A stretch of 64,000 nt of DNA from Ochrobactrum vermis (GTDB lineage: Bacteria > Pseudomonadota > Alphaproteobacteria > Rhizobiales > Rhizobiaceae). Location: assembly GCF_002975205.1 (NCBI RefSeq), contig NZ_PCOC01000002.1, forward strand, positions 2,231,411-2,295,410. Reading direction: 5' to 3'. The position numbers and the translations under genes are program-made. Below are positions 26,668 to 34,972 of the stretch, one piece after another. Under the pieces are notes generated by a model. That model saw only the letters and a list, made by a program, of their open reading frames with translations. It searched no databases and was not told the DNA's origin. The number at the start of each line of letters is the position of its first letter. Position 1 is the first letter of the stretch.

Positions 26668-28122
26668 GTGCTCCAATCCGACCAGAACACCAATTACATC
26701 GTAAAGACTGACCTTTATATCAATGGCGCTTGGGTCGAACCTTTCAGAACCGACACCATTGCCATCGTCAATCCTGCCAACGAACAGCCTTATGCAACAA
26801 TTTCAGCAGGCTCCGCTCAGGATGTTGATCGAGCGGTTGCGGCCGCCCGTTCTGCGTTCTCTTCCTGGAGTGAAACTCCGGTTACGGAGCGCATCCGCTT
26901 CTTGCGCAAAATCGCAGAAATATATGAGGCGCGCCTGGAAGATATGGCTAAAACCATTTCGCTGGAAATGGGTGCGCCGATCACCATGGCCCGTGATCAA
27001 CAGGCCGCGGCAGGCTTGTATCACATCAACGCTTTCATCCAGGCACTGGAAAACTTCAAATTTGAAGAAAGACGAACAGATAATTCCGGCGAGATCATCG
27101 TGCGCGAACCAATCGGTGTCTGCGGTCTGATTACTCCATGGAATTGGCCGATGAACCAGATCGCTTTGAAAGTTATTCCAGCTATCGCAGTCGGCTGCAC
27201 GGTAGTTTTGAAACCATCTGAAATAGCGCCCATGTCAGCGATGCTCTTTGCCGAAATTCTGCATGAAGCGGAGCTTCCAAAAGGCGTATTCAACCTTGTC
27301 AACGGCGAAGGTTTGGTCGTGGGCGAAGCCATGTCGCGCCACGCAGACATTGACATGATGTCTTTCACTGGCTCAACCCGTGCGGGCACAGCAGTCGCAC
27401 GCGGCGCCGCAGATACGGTCAAGCGTGTATCACTCGAGCTCGGAGGAAAATCACCCAATCTGATTTTCGCCGACAGCGAGGTAGAAAGCGCGGTGGAGCG
27501 AGCCATCACAGAATGCTTCAACAATACCGGTCAATCGTGCAATGCACCTACCCGGTTGCTGGTAGAGAATACGGTTTACAATCAAGTTGTTCAGCTCGCC
27601 GCTAATGCCGTCAATCAGACCCGGGTCGGTGATCCATCTCGTGAAGGAGATCATCTTGGGCCGCTGTCATCGAAAGCTCATTTTGACAAAGTTCAAGGAC
27701 TGATCCAGACAGGCATCAATGAAGGTGCACGTCTGGTAGCAGGTGGCCTCGGTCATCCGGACGGGCTCGACGCCGGGAACTTCGTGCGTCCGACCATATT
27801 TGCTGATGTCCGGAACGATATGACGATTGCGCGCGAAGAGATATTTGGTCCCGTACTCGTCATCATCCCGTTTGCCGACGAAGAGGACGCCATCACTATC
27901 TCGAATGACACCCCCTACGGTTTATCCGCTTATGTTCAAACCGGATCGGCTGAACGCGCCAAACGCGTCGCGCGAAAGCTTCGCGCCGGCATGGTGCATA
28001 TCAACGGCTCTTCGCTCGGTTCCGGCAGTCCGTTCGGCGGTTACAAACAATCCGGCAACGGCCGTGAAGGCGGGAAATGGGGGCTGGAAGATTTTACGGA
28101 GGTTAAGGTAATATCCGGCTGA
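26668..28122 (+). CDS. aldehyde dehydrogenase (NAD(P)+)
   Basis: 484-residue aldehyde dehydrogenase, standard length. A GTG start at 26668 with AGAGAGG in front is preferred over the upstream open frame, which overlaps the hydratase gene. Motifs: VCGLITPWNWPMNQIALKVI, the general-base Glu in SLELGGKSPNLIF, the nucleophile in NTGQSCNAPTRLLV, and EEIFGPVLVIIPF. It oxidises an unknown aldehyde. Following a hydratase/lyase-like gene, it would fit removal of an aldehyde made by side-chain cleavage of a CoA ester, but this is inference. Confidence 0.92.
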   Translation: MLQSDQNTNYIVKTDLYINGAWVEPFRTDTIAIVNPANEQPYATISAGSAQDVDRAVAAARSAFSSWSETPVTERIRFLRKIAEIYEARLEDMAKTISLEMGAPITMARDQQAAAGLYHINAFIQALENFKFEERRTDNSGEIIVREPIGVCGLITPWNWPMNQIALKVIPAIAVGCTVVLKPSEIAPMSAMLFAEILHEAELPKGVFNLVNGEGLVVGEAMSRHADIDMMSFTGSTRAGTAVARGAADTVKRVSLELGGKSPNLIFADSEVESAVERAITECFNNTGQSCNAPTRLLVENTVYNQVVQLAANAVNQTRVGDPSREGDHLGPLSSKAHFDKVQGLIQTGINEGARLVAGGLGHPDGLDAGNFVRPTIFADVRNDMTIAREEIFGPVLVIIPFADEEDAITISNDTPYGLSAYVQTGSAERAKRVARKLRAGMVHINGSSLGSGSPFGGYKQSGNGREGGKWGLEDFTEVKVISG

Positions 28123-28394
28123 ACGGATGCGGACAAATTTAAAGCGCGGCGAGTTCAATGTATGTCTGTTGAAAATTAGTCCATAATTCGACTGCCAATT
28201 CAAGAAACTTTCCGATTGACGACTGGTACTTTCTTGCCGTGCTCTAAAATGACTTACAACGCCGTTCTGGCATAAATTGCCGTTGTCAATCATGTGGTGG
28301 ACCGAAAGCAGCGTTGTCACAGTTCGAAACTGGATAGTTCAGTCCTTCAGTACCGGTCGCGGTGAGAAACCTATCGGCGTGCCCCTTCGTTCCC

Positions 28395-28525
28395 CAAAAG
28401 TAAAACACCCGCCGCGGGAGGAGCGACGGGTGTTTATGGGAAAGACCAGATCTTGGGAGGAGGACGTCTGGTCTTTGACCGCTGAGGGCTTTGGGAGGAA
28501 CGGCCTCAGCGATATTCAGGATTGA
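28395..28525 (-). ncRNA. triple-hairpin cuckoo-type RNA downstream of DUF1127
   Basis: Three consecutive hairpins follow the DUF1127 stop on the minus strand, each with a TCCTCCC loop: 28480-28511 (stem CGCTGAGG/CCTCAGCG), 28441-28475 (stem AAAGACCAGA/TCTGGTCTTT, loop CCTCCTCCC), and 28403-28435 (13-pair stem). The last ends in TTTTACTTTT and serves as terminator. In the third stem one position is a G-U pair on the minus strand but would be a C-A mismatch on the plus strand, which fixes the strand. This matches cuckoo RNAs with CCUCCUCCC loops known downstream of DUF1127 genes (CcsR1-4 in Rhodobacter). The loop resembles the 16S rRNA anti-Shine-Dalgarno. Confidence 0.85.
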
Positions 28526-28672
28526 TTAGCGGTGAGCGGCTTGACGGGCAACGGATGGGATTTCCGAAGCCACGATGCCCAAATCGTTCAATTCACGTGC
28601 ATTCAGGCGGCTCAGTTCATTTACCGTGTTACGGTAACGGCGCCAGTTGCTATACGAGCGGATCAGGTTCAT
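28526..28672 (-). CDS. DUF1127 small protein
   Basis: A 48-residue basic protein with the DUF1127 pattern: SYSNWRRYRNTVNELSRL, then NARELNDLGIVASEI. The ATG at 28672 has a GAGGAGAG ribosome site; an upstream frame to 28708 is not needed. Members bind RNA in Rhodobacter (CcaF1) and affect phosphate and stress responses in Agrobacterium. It is followed after 14 bases by three cuckoo-type hairpins, the arrangement known for stress-induced sRNA loci in alphaproteobacteria. Confidence 0.88.
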   Translation of the reverse strand: MNLIRSYSNWRRYRNTVNELSRLNARELNDLGIVASEIPSVARQAAHR

Positions 28673-28713
28673 TTCTCTCTCCTCAAAAATTCTCTCTTTG
28701 TCTTGCAAACTGC

Positions 28714-28742
28714 ATATAGGTCTGAGCTAGCGCGGACAGAAG
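28714..28742 (-). promoter_or_regulatory. candidate heat-shock-type promoter for DUF1127/ncRNA
   Basis: On the minus strand CTTCTG (28742-28737) is followed after 16 bases by CCTATAT (28720-28714). The -10 fits the alphaproteobacterial RpoH consensus CYTATNT; the -35 is a weak match to CTTGNN. Known loci of this type are RpoH-driven, which motivated the search, so confidence is low to moderate. Confidence 0.35.
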
Positions 28743-28929
28743 CACCAGATTCGCATGGCTGCCATGCCAATAAGATGGGTAAAGGCGTAAGTTCCCATAT
28801 GTACGCAGCAACGCCGAGCGAGAGCTCTCGGTTTGTGTTCACCCTGATTTCTTGCCTGAGAAAACGGCCGAAACGAATATTTAACTATAATCCAGCGAAT
28901 ACTTATCAAGTCCAATCAAGGCTTATGAT

Positions 28930-30144
28930 ATGTCGCACTTCGCTCCTTTATCTAAATTCATATTGAGTACCGTTGTATTTTCCAGCGTGCTTGTCGGTCC
29001 GGGCAAAGCAGCAACGCTCTTTCTTGAACATGGGATAGTGCGACAATCTTTCGAACAGCACCGACGCCAATCCATGCCGTCTTCCTCAATTGACCGATCG
29101 ATCAATGGACTGCTTTTGCAGGTAAAAGATATCCGACCACCCGCATTAGTGGGGCCAACTGCACCGATCGAAGCCGAACTGGACCAGATGACCACCGGCA
29201 GCATCAACCGCACACACCCAGCTCGTCAGGAAATTTCTTCGACCTATGTTCCAACTGCCGACGACATGGCGCCCGCGATAGAAATGCCAAGAGGCGTTGG
29301 TTCCAAAGAACAGATTGCAGCCTATCAGATCATGTTGGACAGGGCAGGCGCGTCGCCCGGCGCAATCGATGGGCGTTCTGGCAGTAATGTCGACAAGGCT
29401 GCTGCGGCTTTTGGCGAAATCACGGGTCGATTTATCAATCCAGCCGATCCGAGCACTATTCAGGCCGAGCTAGAGAATACCGGCGGACCAGCTTTCAAGG
29501 ATTACCTCATCACCAATGAAGACGTTGGCAGGCAATTTGTGGCAGAAATCCCCGCTGATTACGCGTTGAAAGCCCAATTGCCAGCAATGGCTTATACATC
29601 GGTCACGGAAATGCTTGGCGAGCGGTTTCAAATCGATGAGGGGTTCCTCAAAGAGATCAATCCAGGCGTGAACTTCAATCAACCTGGCTCGATCATCAAA
29701 GTTCCAAATCTCGGCAAAGCCAAACGCACGCCGATTGCCCATATCATAGCAGATAAGGGTCGCAAACAGGTTCGGGGCTATGGCCTAGATGGAAAGCTGA
29801 AGGTAGCTTATCCGTCCACGATCGGCTCTTCGGACACCCCCTCCCCTTCAGGCACAGTCCAGGTCAAACGAATAGCGATCAATCCGAATTATACCTACAA
29901 TCCCAGGATCAATTTCAAACAAGGCGCCAATGAAGGCGTTCTGACCATTCCGCCTGGTCCAAACGGTCCCGTCGGTACGGTATGGATTGCGCTTTCCAAA
30001 CCCACTTACGGTATTCATGGTACCCCTGACCCTTCACGCATCGGCAAAACATCGAGCCATGGCTGCGTGCGTCTTACAAACTGGGATGCAGAAGAACTCG
30101 CAAAAATCGTCAAGGCTGGCGTCGAGGTGGTTTTTACGGAATGA
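28930..30144 (+). CDS. L,D-transpeptidase (YkuD family), exported
   Basis: 404 residues. An N-terminal hydrophobic segment (FILSTVVFSSVLVGPGKA) acts as signal peptide. A peptidoglycan-binding-like region (EQIAAYQIMLDRAGASPGAI) and a LysM-like block (FQIDEGFLKEINPGVNFN) precede the catalytic YkuD domain. The active-site motif is HGTPDPSRIG...SSHGCVRLTNWD with the nucleophilic Cys near residue 378. It would form 3-3 crosslinks or attach proteins to peptidoglycan in the periplasm. Single gene on the plus strand, divergent from the DUF1127 locus. Confidence 0.92.
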   Translation: MSHFAPLSKFILSTVVFSSVLVGPGKAATLFLEHGIVRQSFEQHRRQSMPSSSIDRSINGLLLQVKDIRPPALVGPTAPIEAELDQMTTGSINRTHPARQEISSTYVPTADDMAPAIEMPRGVGSKEQIAAYQIMLDRAGASPGAIDGRSGSNVDKAAAAFGEITGRFINPADPSTIQAELENTGGPAFKDYLITNEDVGRQFVAEIPADYALKAQLPAMAYTSVTEMLGERFQIDEGFLKEINPGVNFNQPGSIIKVPNLGKAKRTPIAHIIADKGRKQVRGYGLDGKLKVAYPSTIGSSDTPSPSGTVQVKRIAINPNYTYNPRINFKQGANEGVLTIPPGPNGPVGTVWIALSKPTYGIHGTPDPSRIGKTSSHGCVRLTNWDAEELAKIVKAGVEVVFTE

Positions 30145-30271
30145 ACGCAGATCGCCATCTAATTGACGTGTGGAGATTAAAGAAAAGTCGAAGCTAGATC
30201 TCTATTGACTCAAATTCCCCCAAACAGAAGCTGGTTGGAAGGGAGGCTTTGGGCTTGCCTTGGTGCGTTGA

Positions 30272-30588
30272 ACAGCCCAAATATTTTCTCTAGTTTTCGT
30301 ATATGTCTATGCGAGACTTCAAATGCGTTATTAAGCCCTTTTTGGGCACGATAGCCTGTCTCCGGCGAAAGCCTTCGAACTGGCTTAAGCAGCTTCGCAG
30401 TTTATCGGTCACAACAACTCTCTGCTTACCAAACCGTGCCATAAGACTACGCAGGAAACTGCTGTACTGCCTTCGCATTTTGGCGAGCAGATCTTCGCAT
30501 TTGAGATGCTCAGCGCAAATCGATGATAAGCCCGGACCGCATATGCAACAATTTTACGAGCGAAGCGAAAGCCTTTAAGGCGTGGCAT
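30272..30588 (-). pseudogene. decayed IS6-family transposase, copy 2 (internally deleted)
   Basis: From the ATG at 30588 the minus strand reads MPRLKGFRFARKIVAYAVRA, then YHRFALSISNA, the IS6 N-terminus. After an internal deletion it continues FLRSLMARFGKQRVVVTDKL, then, after a frameshift, HRAQKGLNNAFEVSHRHIRK and LEKIFG, the IS6 C-terminus. It is about 200 bases shorter than copy 1 at 2760-3278, to which it is clearly related along most of its length and in the upstream flank. Same orientation as copy 1. Confidence 0.82.
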
Positions 30589-31088
30589 GGGGGACAGAGT
30601 ATTCATTCAACTCAAATAGCCCGATCACAATCCGCAAACAACTTGGCAAAATCACGATAAATAGTTCGGCATCCGCGGCCTGATAAGCCCTTCCCATTCC
30701 ACATCGTATGTGAAACCAATTCATGAATGGATGCACATGGATGTGTTGTGGTGTTAATCAGCCGTCGCTTGCGCGGGCGACGAGCGTCACGACTGCTTTA
30801 GGCACAAACCGTCATTGCGATACTAATATTCTCGCGTCTTGGATGGCATGGGAAGCCGACGGGCAAGTTTTAGCGTGAAAGAAAGGTAGCTGCCATTGGG
30901 TTTGGTAGCGCAGACATGGTCTGCATTATGGGCCATATATTAGTGGCGAAATCAACACCCTGCGACCAAGCGCAGCGATAGCAGCTTAGTTCAATCCCGA
31001 ATCCGGTTAACTGCGACACGCATTATCAGCAATAGCCCATCCTACATCATCCCAATGATGTTCCGCAACTAAACAATTAGAATATAGA
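30589..31088. other. non-coding gap, nothing recognised
   Basis: About 500 bases without a supported gene. The first 70 bases still show similarity to the upstream flank of the other IS6 remnant (around 3279-3345). No RNA gene, repeat or credible promoter was identified in the rest. Confidence 0.5.
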
Positions 31089-31111
31089 TCGGCGCGGTTA
31101 TCCCGCGCCGA
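31089..31111 (-). terminator. hairpin after the amidohydrolase gene
   Basis: Perfect nine-pair inverted repeat TCGGCGCGG / CCGCGCCGA with a five-base loop, 17 bases after the amidohydrolase stop. The minus strand continues TCTATATTCTAATT, which is AT-rich but has no long T-run. Confidence 0.65.
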
Positions 31112-31128
31112 CCATCAGGTGATCCAGT

Positions 31129-32436
31129 TTACAATGCTGATTTGTAGACGTTGCCGTCCTTCATCACGAAACCCACATCGCGCATCTGCTCTATATTCTC
31201 GAGAGGGTTCGCTTTCACCGCGATGATGTCGGCAAACTTTCCTGTTGCAATCGTGCCGATTTGGTCGCTCATATCAATGTGATCGGCTGCATTCACAGTT
31301 GCCGAGGTCAGCGCCTCCTGTGGTGTCATGCCTGCTTCGACCATTAGCACCAGTTCGGTTGCGTTGTCGCCGTGAACAGACACACCACTATCGGTGCCAA
31401 ATGCAATCTTGACGCCCGCAGCATGTGCCTTGCGCAACATATCAAGCATCAGAGGACCTGCTTCCAGTGATTTGATACGTTGGGGCTCGGTCATCCATTT
31501 TGCGTCTTTCGCAGTCTTAGCCACAAAATCACCAGCCATCACGGTCGGTACCAGATACGCGTCCTTCTCCTTGAAAAGGGCAATAGAACTGTCGTCCAGA
31601 TAGGTACCGTGCTCGATCGACAAGACACCGGAAGACAGAGACGTATTAATCCCATCAAGGCCGTGCGCATGCGCCGTCACCTTGCGCCCCATGCTCCGAG
31701 CGGCGTCAACGATGGCTTCTATTTCAGGACTGGTGAATTGCTGATTAAAACCCGCCAACGTGTTCGACAATACGCCGCCGGTCGCGGTGATCTTGATGAT
31801 ATCGGCACCCTTTCGGATCTGCTCGCGGGCTGCGCGGCGGCAGTCATCGGCCCCGTTGCAAATCGAATCCTTGTGCAAGGCCTCCGCCACATCGTCGTTG
31901 TAGCCCTGGCGGCCGTCACCGTGACCGCCACTGACCGAAACGGAATAGCCTGCAGCGCGAATGCGGGGCAACGGCAATTCGTTTCTTTTCGAAGCATCCC
32001 TCAACGCAAAGATCGCATCAGAACCACTGGCACCCAGATCTTGAATGGTTGTGAACCCAGCCTCGAGTGTGCGTTTGCCATGCGCCGCCCCTTGCATTGC
32101 CCAGTCCGCATCGGAGTTTTCGACCCGTTTCAACCTCGCATCCGGTGCAAGCTGGGAGGTGATGTGCACGTGACTATCGATCATGCCCGGCATCACGAAT
32201 GCTTTGCTGAGATCGACGATCTCAGCACCGTCACGCTTAACAAATCCAGCTTCGATACCTTCGATCTTGTTACCTTTGATGATGATCGACTGTTCCGTCA
32301 ACGGTCCCTTGGTTGCATCAGCAAGAAGTGTTCCAGCATGGATGATGGTTGTATTGGCCTCTTCCTGCGAGAATGCTGGATTCACCAAAGCGCTCGTCAA
32401 TAGAAGACCGTATAGCAGGTTGCCTTTCAATGACAT
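31129..32436 (-). CDS. exported amidohydrolase (Xaa-Pro dipeptidase/imidazolonepropionase-like)
   Basis: 435-residue metal-dependent amidohydrolase with a signal peptide (NLLYGLLLTSALVNPAFS). The binuclear-metal ligands are visible in order: SHVHITS, the carboxylated-Lys segment ADIIKITATGG, TAHAHGLDG, SIEHGTYLD and AFGTDSGVS. C-terminal GKFADIIAVKANPLENI is typical of the superfamily. Related enzymes hydrolyse N-acyl or proline dipeptides or cyclic amides; the substrate here is unknown. Single gene with its own terminator; promoter presumably in the AT-rich gap above 32440. Confidence 0.88.
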   Translation of the reverse strand: MSLKGNLLYGLLLTSALVNPAFSQEEANTTIIHAGTLLADATKGPLTEQSIIIKGNKIEGIEAGFVKRDGAEIVDLSKAFVMPGMIDSHVHITSQLAPDARLKRVENSDADWAMQGAAHGKRTLEAGFTTIQDLGASGSDAIFALRDASKRNELPLPRIRAAGYSVSVSGGHGDGRQGYNDDVAEALHKDSICNGADDCRRAAREQIRKGADIIKITATGGVLSNTLAGFNQQFTSPEIEAIVDAARSMGRKVTAHAHGLDGINTSLSSGVLSIEHGTYLDDSSIALFKEKDAYLVPTVMAGDFVAKTAKDAKWMTEPQRIKSLEAGPLMLDMLRKAHAAGVKIAFGTDSGVSVHGDNATELVLMVEAGMTPQEALTSATVNAADHIDMSDQIGTIATGKFADIIAVKANPLENIEQMRDVGFVMKDGNVYKSAL

Positions 32437-32809
32437 CTCTCCTTCAATGTAATCAAAACGATTTCATTCGAGCATCATAGTGACGTAGCGTCAACACTTT
32501 AGTTGAAGTAAAAATTAATAATAAAAATACTTATAGAAATTGGTTTCATAACAATTTCTTATGAAATATTCAAAAATACTTATATCAAAGAATGATTTTA
32601 CACCTAAGAGAGACTAACGAATTGGTTGCAAGGCAAAATGACCGTTGTCGAATGATTTGAGAATTTTCTGGCTGTTGAAGAATCGAGTTCCTGGAGCGCG
32701 GGTCAAGAAGCGCTTCAAATCAGCATGAAATGTGCAAATATTCATATCAATACATGATCCACTCTACCGTCGTCATTTCTCCCCACAACCAAATCAATGC
32801 CGATAATCA
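32437..32809. other. AT-rich gap upstream of the amidohydrolase
   Basis: AT-rich stretch (for example AATTAATAATAAAAATAC near 32510-32530) without a supported gene. It probably holds the amidohydrolase promoter. No defined sites were assigned. Confidence 0.4.
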
Positions 32810-33094
32810 TCATGAAATGCGACAAGTTACCACCAATACATAACGCAAAGCGAAACCATAACTAGTTATATAATAGGGAACCTCGGGAGGGAAAGGACCA
32901 CTTTCATTGCCTTCATTGTCACCGTTACTCGAACTGACTACGTGGCCACCATTATTACCACCACTGCTACTCCCGCCATCGCCTCCATTGTTATCGGGAT
33001 CATAGGGATCAACCACACGGTATTGCTTGGATTGAACCGCCGCCGAGCAATTCCAGCACAAAGCCAACAACACCTCTCGAGCCCATTGTCGCAA
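32810..33094 (-). CDS. doubtful low-complexity Gly/Ser/Asn-rich ORF
   Basis: 94 codons. The centre is low complexity (DPDNNGGDGGSSSGGNNGG, then SSSNGDNEGNESG), followed by a hydrophobic segment (YGFALRYVLVV). The N-terminus has two Cys near a short hydrophobic run. No family recognised and no strong ribosome site. It could be a fragment of a surface protein or non-coding simple sequence. Confidence 0.25.
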   Translation of the reverse strand: MRQWAREVLLALCWNCSAAVQSKQYRVVDPYDPDNNGGDGGSSSGGNNGGHVVSSSNGDNEGNESGPFPPEVPYYITSYGFALRYVLVVTCRIS

Positions 33095-33147
33095 GGATAG
33101 AATTACTCAAACCATGTGCTCTCAATTCTGTCACGCTTGATCAGGGC

Positions 33148-33495
33148 TCACGTTTCTGTCTCCACGCAGAAGATGTCATGAAGGGAGGCGACTAGTTGCG
33201 CCGCCTTGTCTTCTGTGAGCCGATAGAAAATCTGCTTTCCATCCCGTCGCGTCTCGACGATTCCGGAGCTGCGCAGCACCGTCAAGTGCTGCGACAGATG
33301 CGGTTGATGAACGTCATTTTTTTCTTCCAGCTCCCCCACGGAATATTCGCCTTCCACCAGACAGCAAACGATCATCAGACGCGCTGGATGGGAGAGTGTC
33401 TTTAGCAGGTCTGCCACTTCTCCCGCGCGCAAGGAAAGATCTGACGGAGATAACCCGGCCTTCAGTATTGCCGTTTTGCCCGCGGTCATTCCCAT
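33148..33495 (-). CDS. bigR: ArsR-type sulfide-responsive repressor BigR
   Basis: 115-residue winged-helix repressor. The DNA-binding region reads LLKTLSHPARLMIVCCLVEG, then HQPHLSQHLTVLRSSGIVET and RRDGKQIFYRL. A Cys pair position (CC in helix alpha2 and a Cys near the C-terminus in HDIFCVET) matches BigR/SqrR, which sense reactive sulfur by disulfide or polysulfide formation rather than metals. It overlaps the end of blh by ten bases and is cotranscribed with it. A strong operator lies upstream of blh. Confidence 0.88.
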   Translation of the reverse strand: MGMTAGKTAILKAGLSPSDLSLRAGEVADLLKTLSHPARLMIVCCLVEGEYSVGELEEKNDVHQPHLSQHLTVLRSSGIVETRRDGKQIFYRLTEDKAAQLVASLHDIFCVETET

Positions 33496-34784
33496 ACAGC
33501 TCCTTCCAATGCATCCAGTGGGAACTTCAGGTAGCGCTTGCCGTTTGCTTCCGGCTCAGGCAAGCGCCCACCGCATATGTTCACCTGCAGGGCATGCAAG
33601 ATAAGCTTTGGCATTGGCAGCATTTTATCGCGCTTGGTCCTTAGGACAACGAAGGCCTCTTCCGATCCGCCCGCTAGGTGCGGATTGTACTTCTTTTGAT
33701 CAGCCACGGTGCTTTCCCAACGCGGTGCACGGCCTCGCGGCTGGTAATCATGGCCAGCGAATATCCTCGTCTCGTCGGGAAGTGCGAGGATTTCCTGAAT
33801 CGACTTCCATAAAACTCTCGCATCGCCGCCGGGAAAATCGGCGCGTGCCGTACCACTGTCAGGCATGAAGATTGTGTCGTGCACAAATGCGGCGTCACCA
33901 ACCACGAAAGTGATTGAGGCGAGCGTATGCCCCGGTGAGAACATGACCCTGGCATCAATGGAACCGACCTTGAATGCCTCACCATCGGCAAACAGCCGGC
34001 TCCATTGCGTGCCATCGGCGGCAAGTTCAGGCCAATTATATATCCCCTTCCACAGCTTCTGAACGTCGATTACATGCTCGCCTATCGCAGTTTTTGCTCC
34101 GGTTTTCCCCTTTAGATACTGAGCTGCAGAAAAATGGTCGGCATGTGGATGGGTGTCGAGAATCCATTCGACAGTCAGATTGCTATCGCGAACGTAATCG
34201 AGAATTACATCCGCATTGATAGTCGCCGTAGACCCCGACTTCTCGTCAAAGTCGAGAACCGGATCTACTATTGCGCACATACCGGTTGCCGGATCGGACA
34301 CCACGTACTGAACGCTACAAGTCCGCCTGTCGAAAAATCCTTTCACCTGCGGGCGACGGTCAGCAAAGCGTTTAAGCCATGTTGCGGCAACACTGGTATC
34401 AAAGCCGTGCCTGTGTCCGAACGATACGACTTCTTCGACAAACATACACCCGTCCAATACCTCACCGATAAGATGAAGGCTGAGCGAGCGCGTACCCGTC
34501 TTGCAATGAGCAAGCACGGGACCTTCAGATTTTCTGACCGCCGTCTGAAACGCACGCACGTCGGCTTCAGTGATCGTATTCATTGTGACCGGAATGAATA
34601 CATAAGAGAGATCGCATCGGTGGGCCGCATCGCATTCAGCCTGGTTTCCAGGTTGGTCTGCATCCTCACCGTCGGGACGGTTGTTGACCAGCGTTTTGAA
34701 GCCACTTCGATCTAGTACCCTGAGCTCTTCCGGGCCTGGCTGCGACGATACCGACAGCTTCTCCGAGATTTTGGTGACGGGCAT
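33486..34784 (-). CDS. blh: Blh: DUF442 phosphatase-like domain fused to persulfide dioxygenase
   Basis: 432 residues in two domains. Residues 1-110: DUF442 dual-specificity-phosphatase-like domain with a P-loop VLAHCKTGTRSLSL, probably acting as a rhodanese-like sulfur transferase. Residues about 145-400: metallo-beta-lactamase fold of the ETHE1 type with THPHADHFSAAQYL, FSPGHTLASITFVVGD, PDSGTARADFPGGDA and IFAGHDYQPRGR. Such proteins oxidise glutathione persulfide to sulfite and relieve sulfide stress. Overlaps bigR; the sulfite-export permease genes of the Agrobacterium operon are missing here. Confidence 0.93.
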   Translation of the reverse strand: MPVTKISEKLSVSSQPGPEELRVLDRSGFKTLVNNRPDGEDADQPGNQAECDAAHRCDLSYVFIPVTMNTITEADVRAFQTAVRKSEGPVLAHCKTGTRSLSLHLIGEVLDGCMFVEEVVSFGHRHGFDTSVAATWLKRFADRRPQVKGFFDRRTCSVQYVVSDPATGMCAIVDPVLDFDEKSGSTATINADVILDYVRDSNLTVEWILDTHPHADHFSAAQYLKGKTGAKTAIGEHVIDVQKLWKGIYNWPELAADGTQWSRLFADGEAFKVGSIDARVMFSPGHTLASITFVVGDAAFVHDTIFMPDSGTARADFPGGDARVLWKSIQEILALPDETRIFAGHDYQPRGRAPRWESTVADQKKYNPHLAGGSEEAFVVLRTKRDKMLPMPKLILHALQVNICGGRLPEPEANGKRYLKFPLDALEGAVWE

Positions 34785-34796
34785 CTATGCCTCCAA

Positions 34797-34828
34797 ATAT
34801 ACATTATATAATATACTATAATGTATAT
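34797..34828 (-). promoter_or_regulatory. BigR operator: perfect inverted repeat upstream of blh
   Basis: A perfect 12-base inverted repeat, ATATACATTATA (34797-34808) and TATAATGTATAT (34817-34828), separated by TAATATAC, lies 12 bases upstream of the blh start codon. BigR binds AT-rich palindromes overlapping the promoter in Xylella and Agrobacterium, so this is the likely autoregulatory operator. Confidence 0.8.
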
Positions 34829-34972
34829 TATATGTGTCTTCAAGCCTTCGCCGCAAGGCGCCTTTTCATATCTTCCTAGAAACTTTATTGAAAAAGACAG
34901 AGTTCAATCGCAAGAGAAGACCGCCATATATCGAAAATCTCAGGTCGGCGCTGACACGTTGCTTCGTGTTAT

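Noticed and set aside
28403..28511. Three repeats with a shared GGGAGGA string considered as ribosome sites or a CRISPR-like array
   Set aside because: The strings lie in hairpin loops with three different stems on the opposite strand and there are no spacers of uniform length; they fit cuckoo RNA hairpins instead.
31480..32403. Long plus-strand open frame of 307 codons antisense to the amidohydrolase
   Set aside because: The minus strand encodes a complete amidohydrolase with all metal-ligand motifs; the antisense product has no recognisable domain and is a codon-bias shadow.
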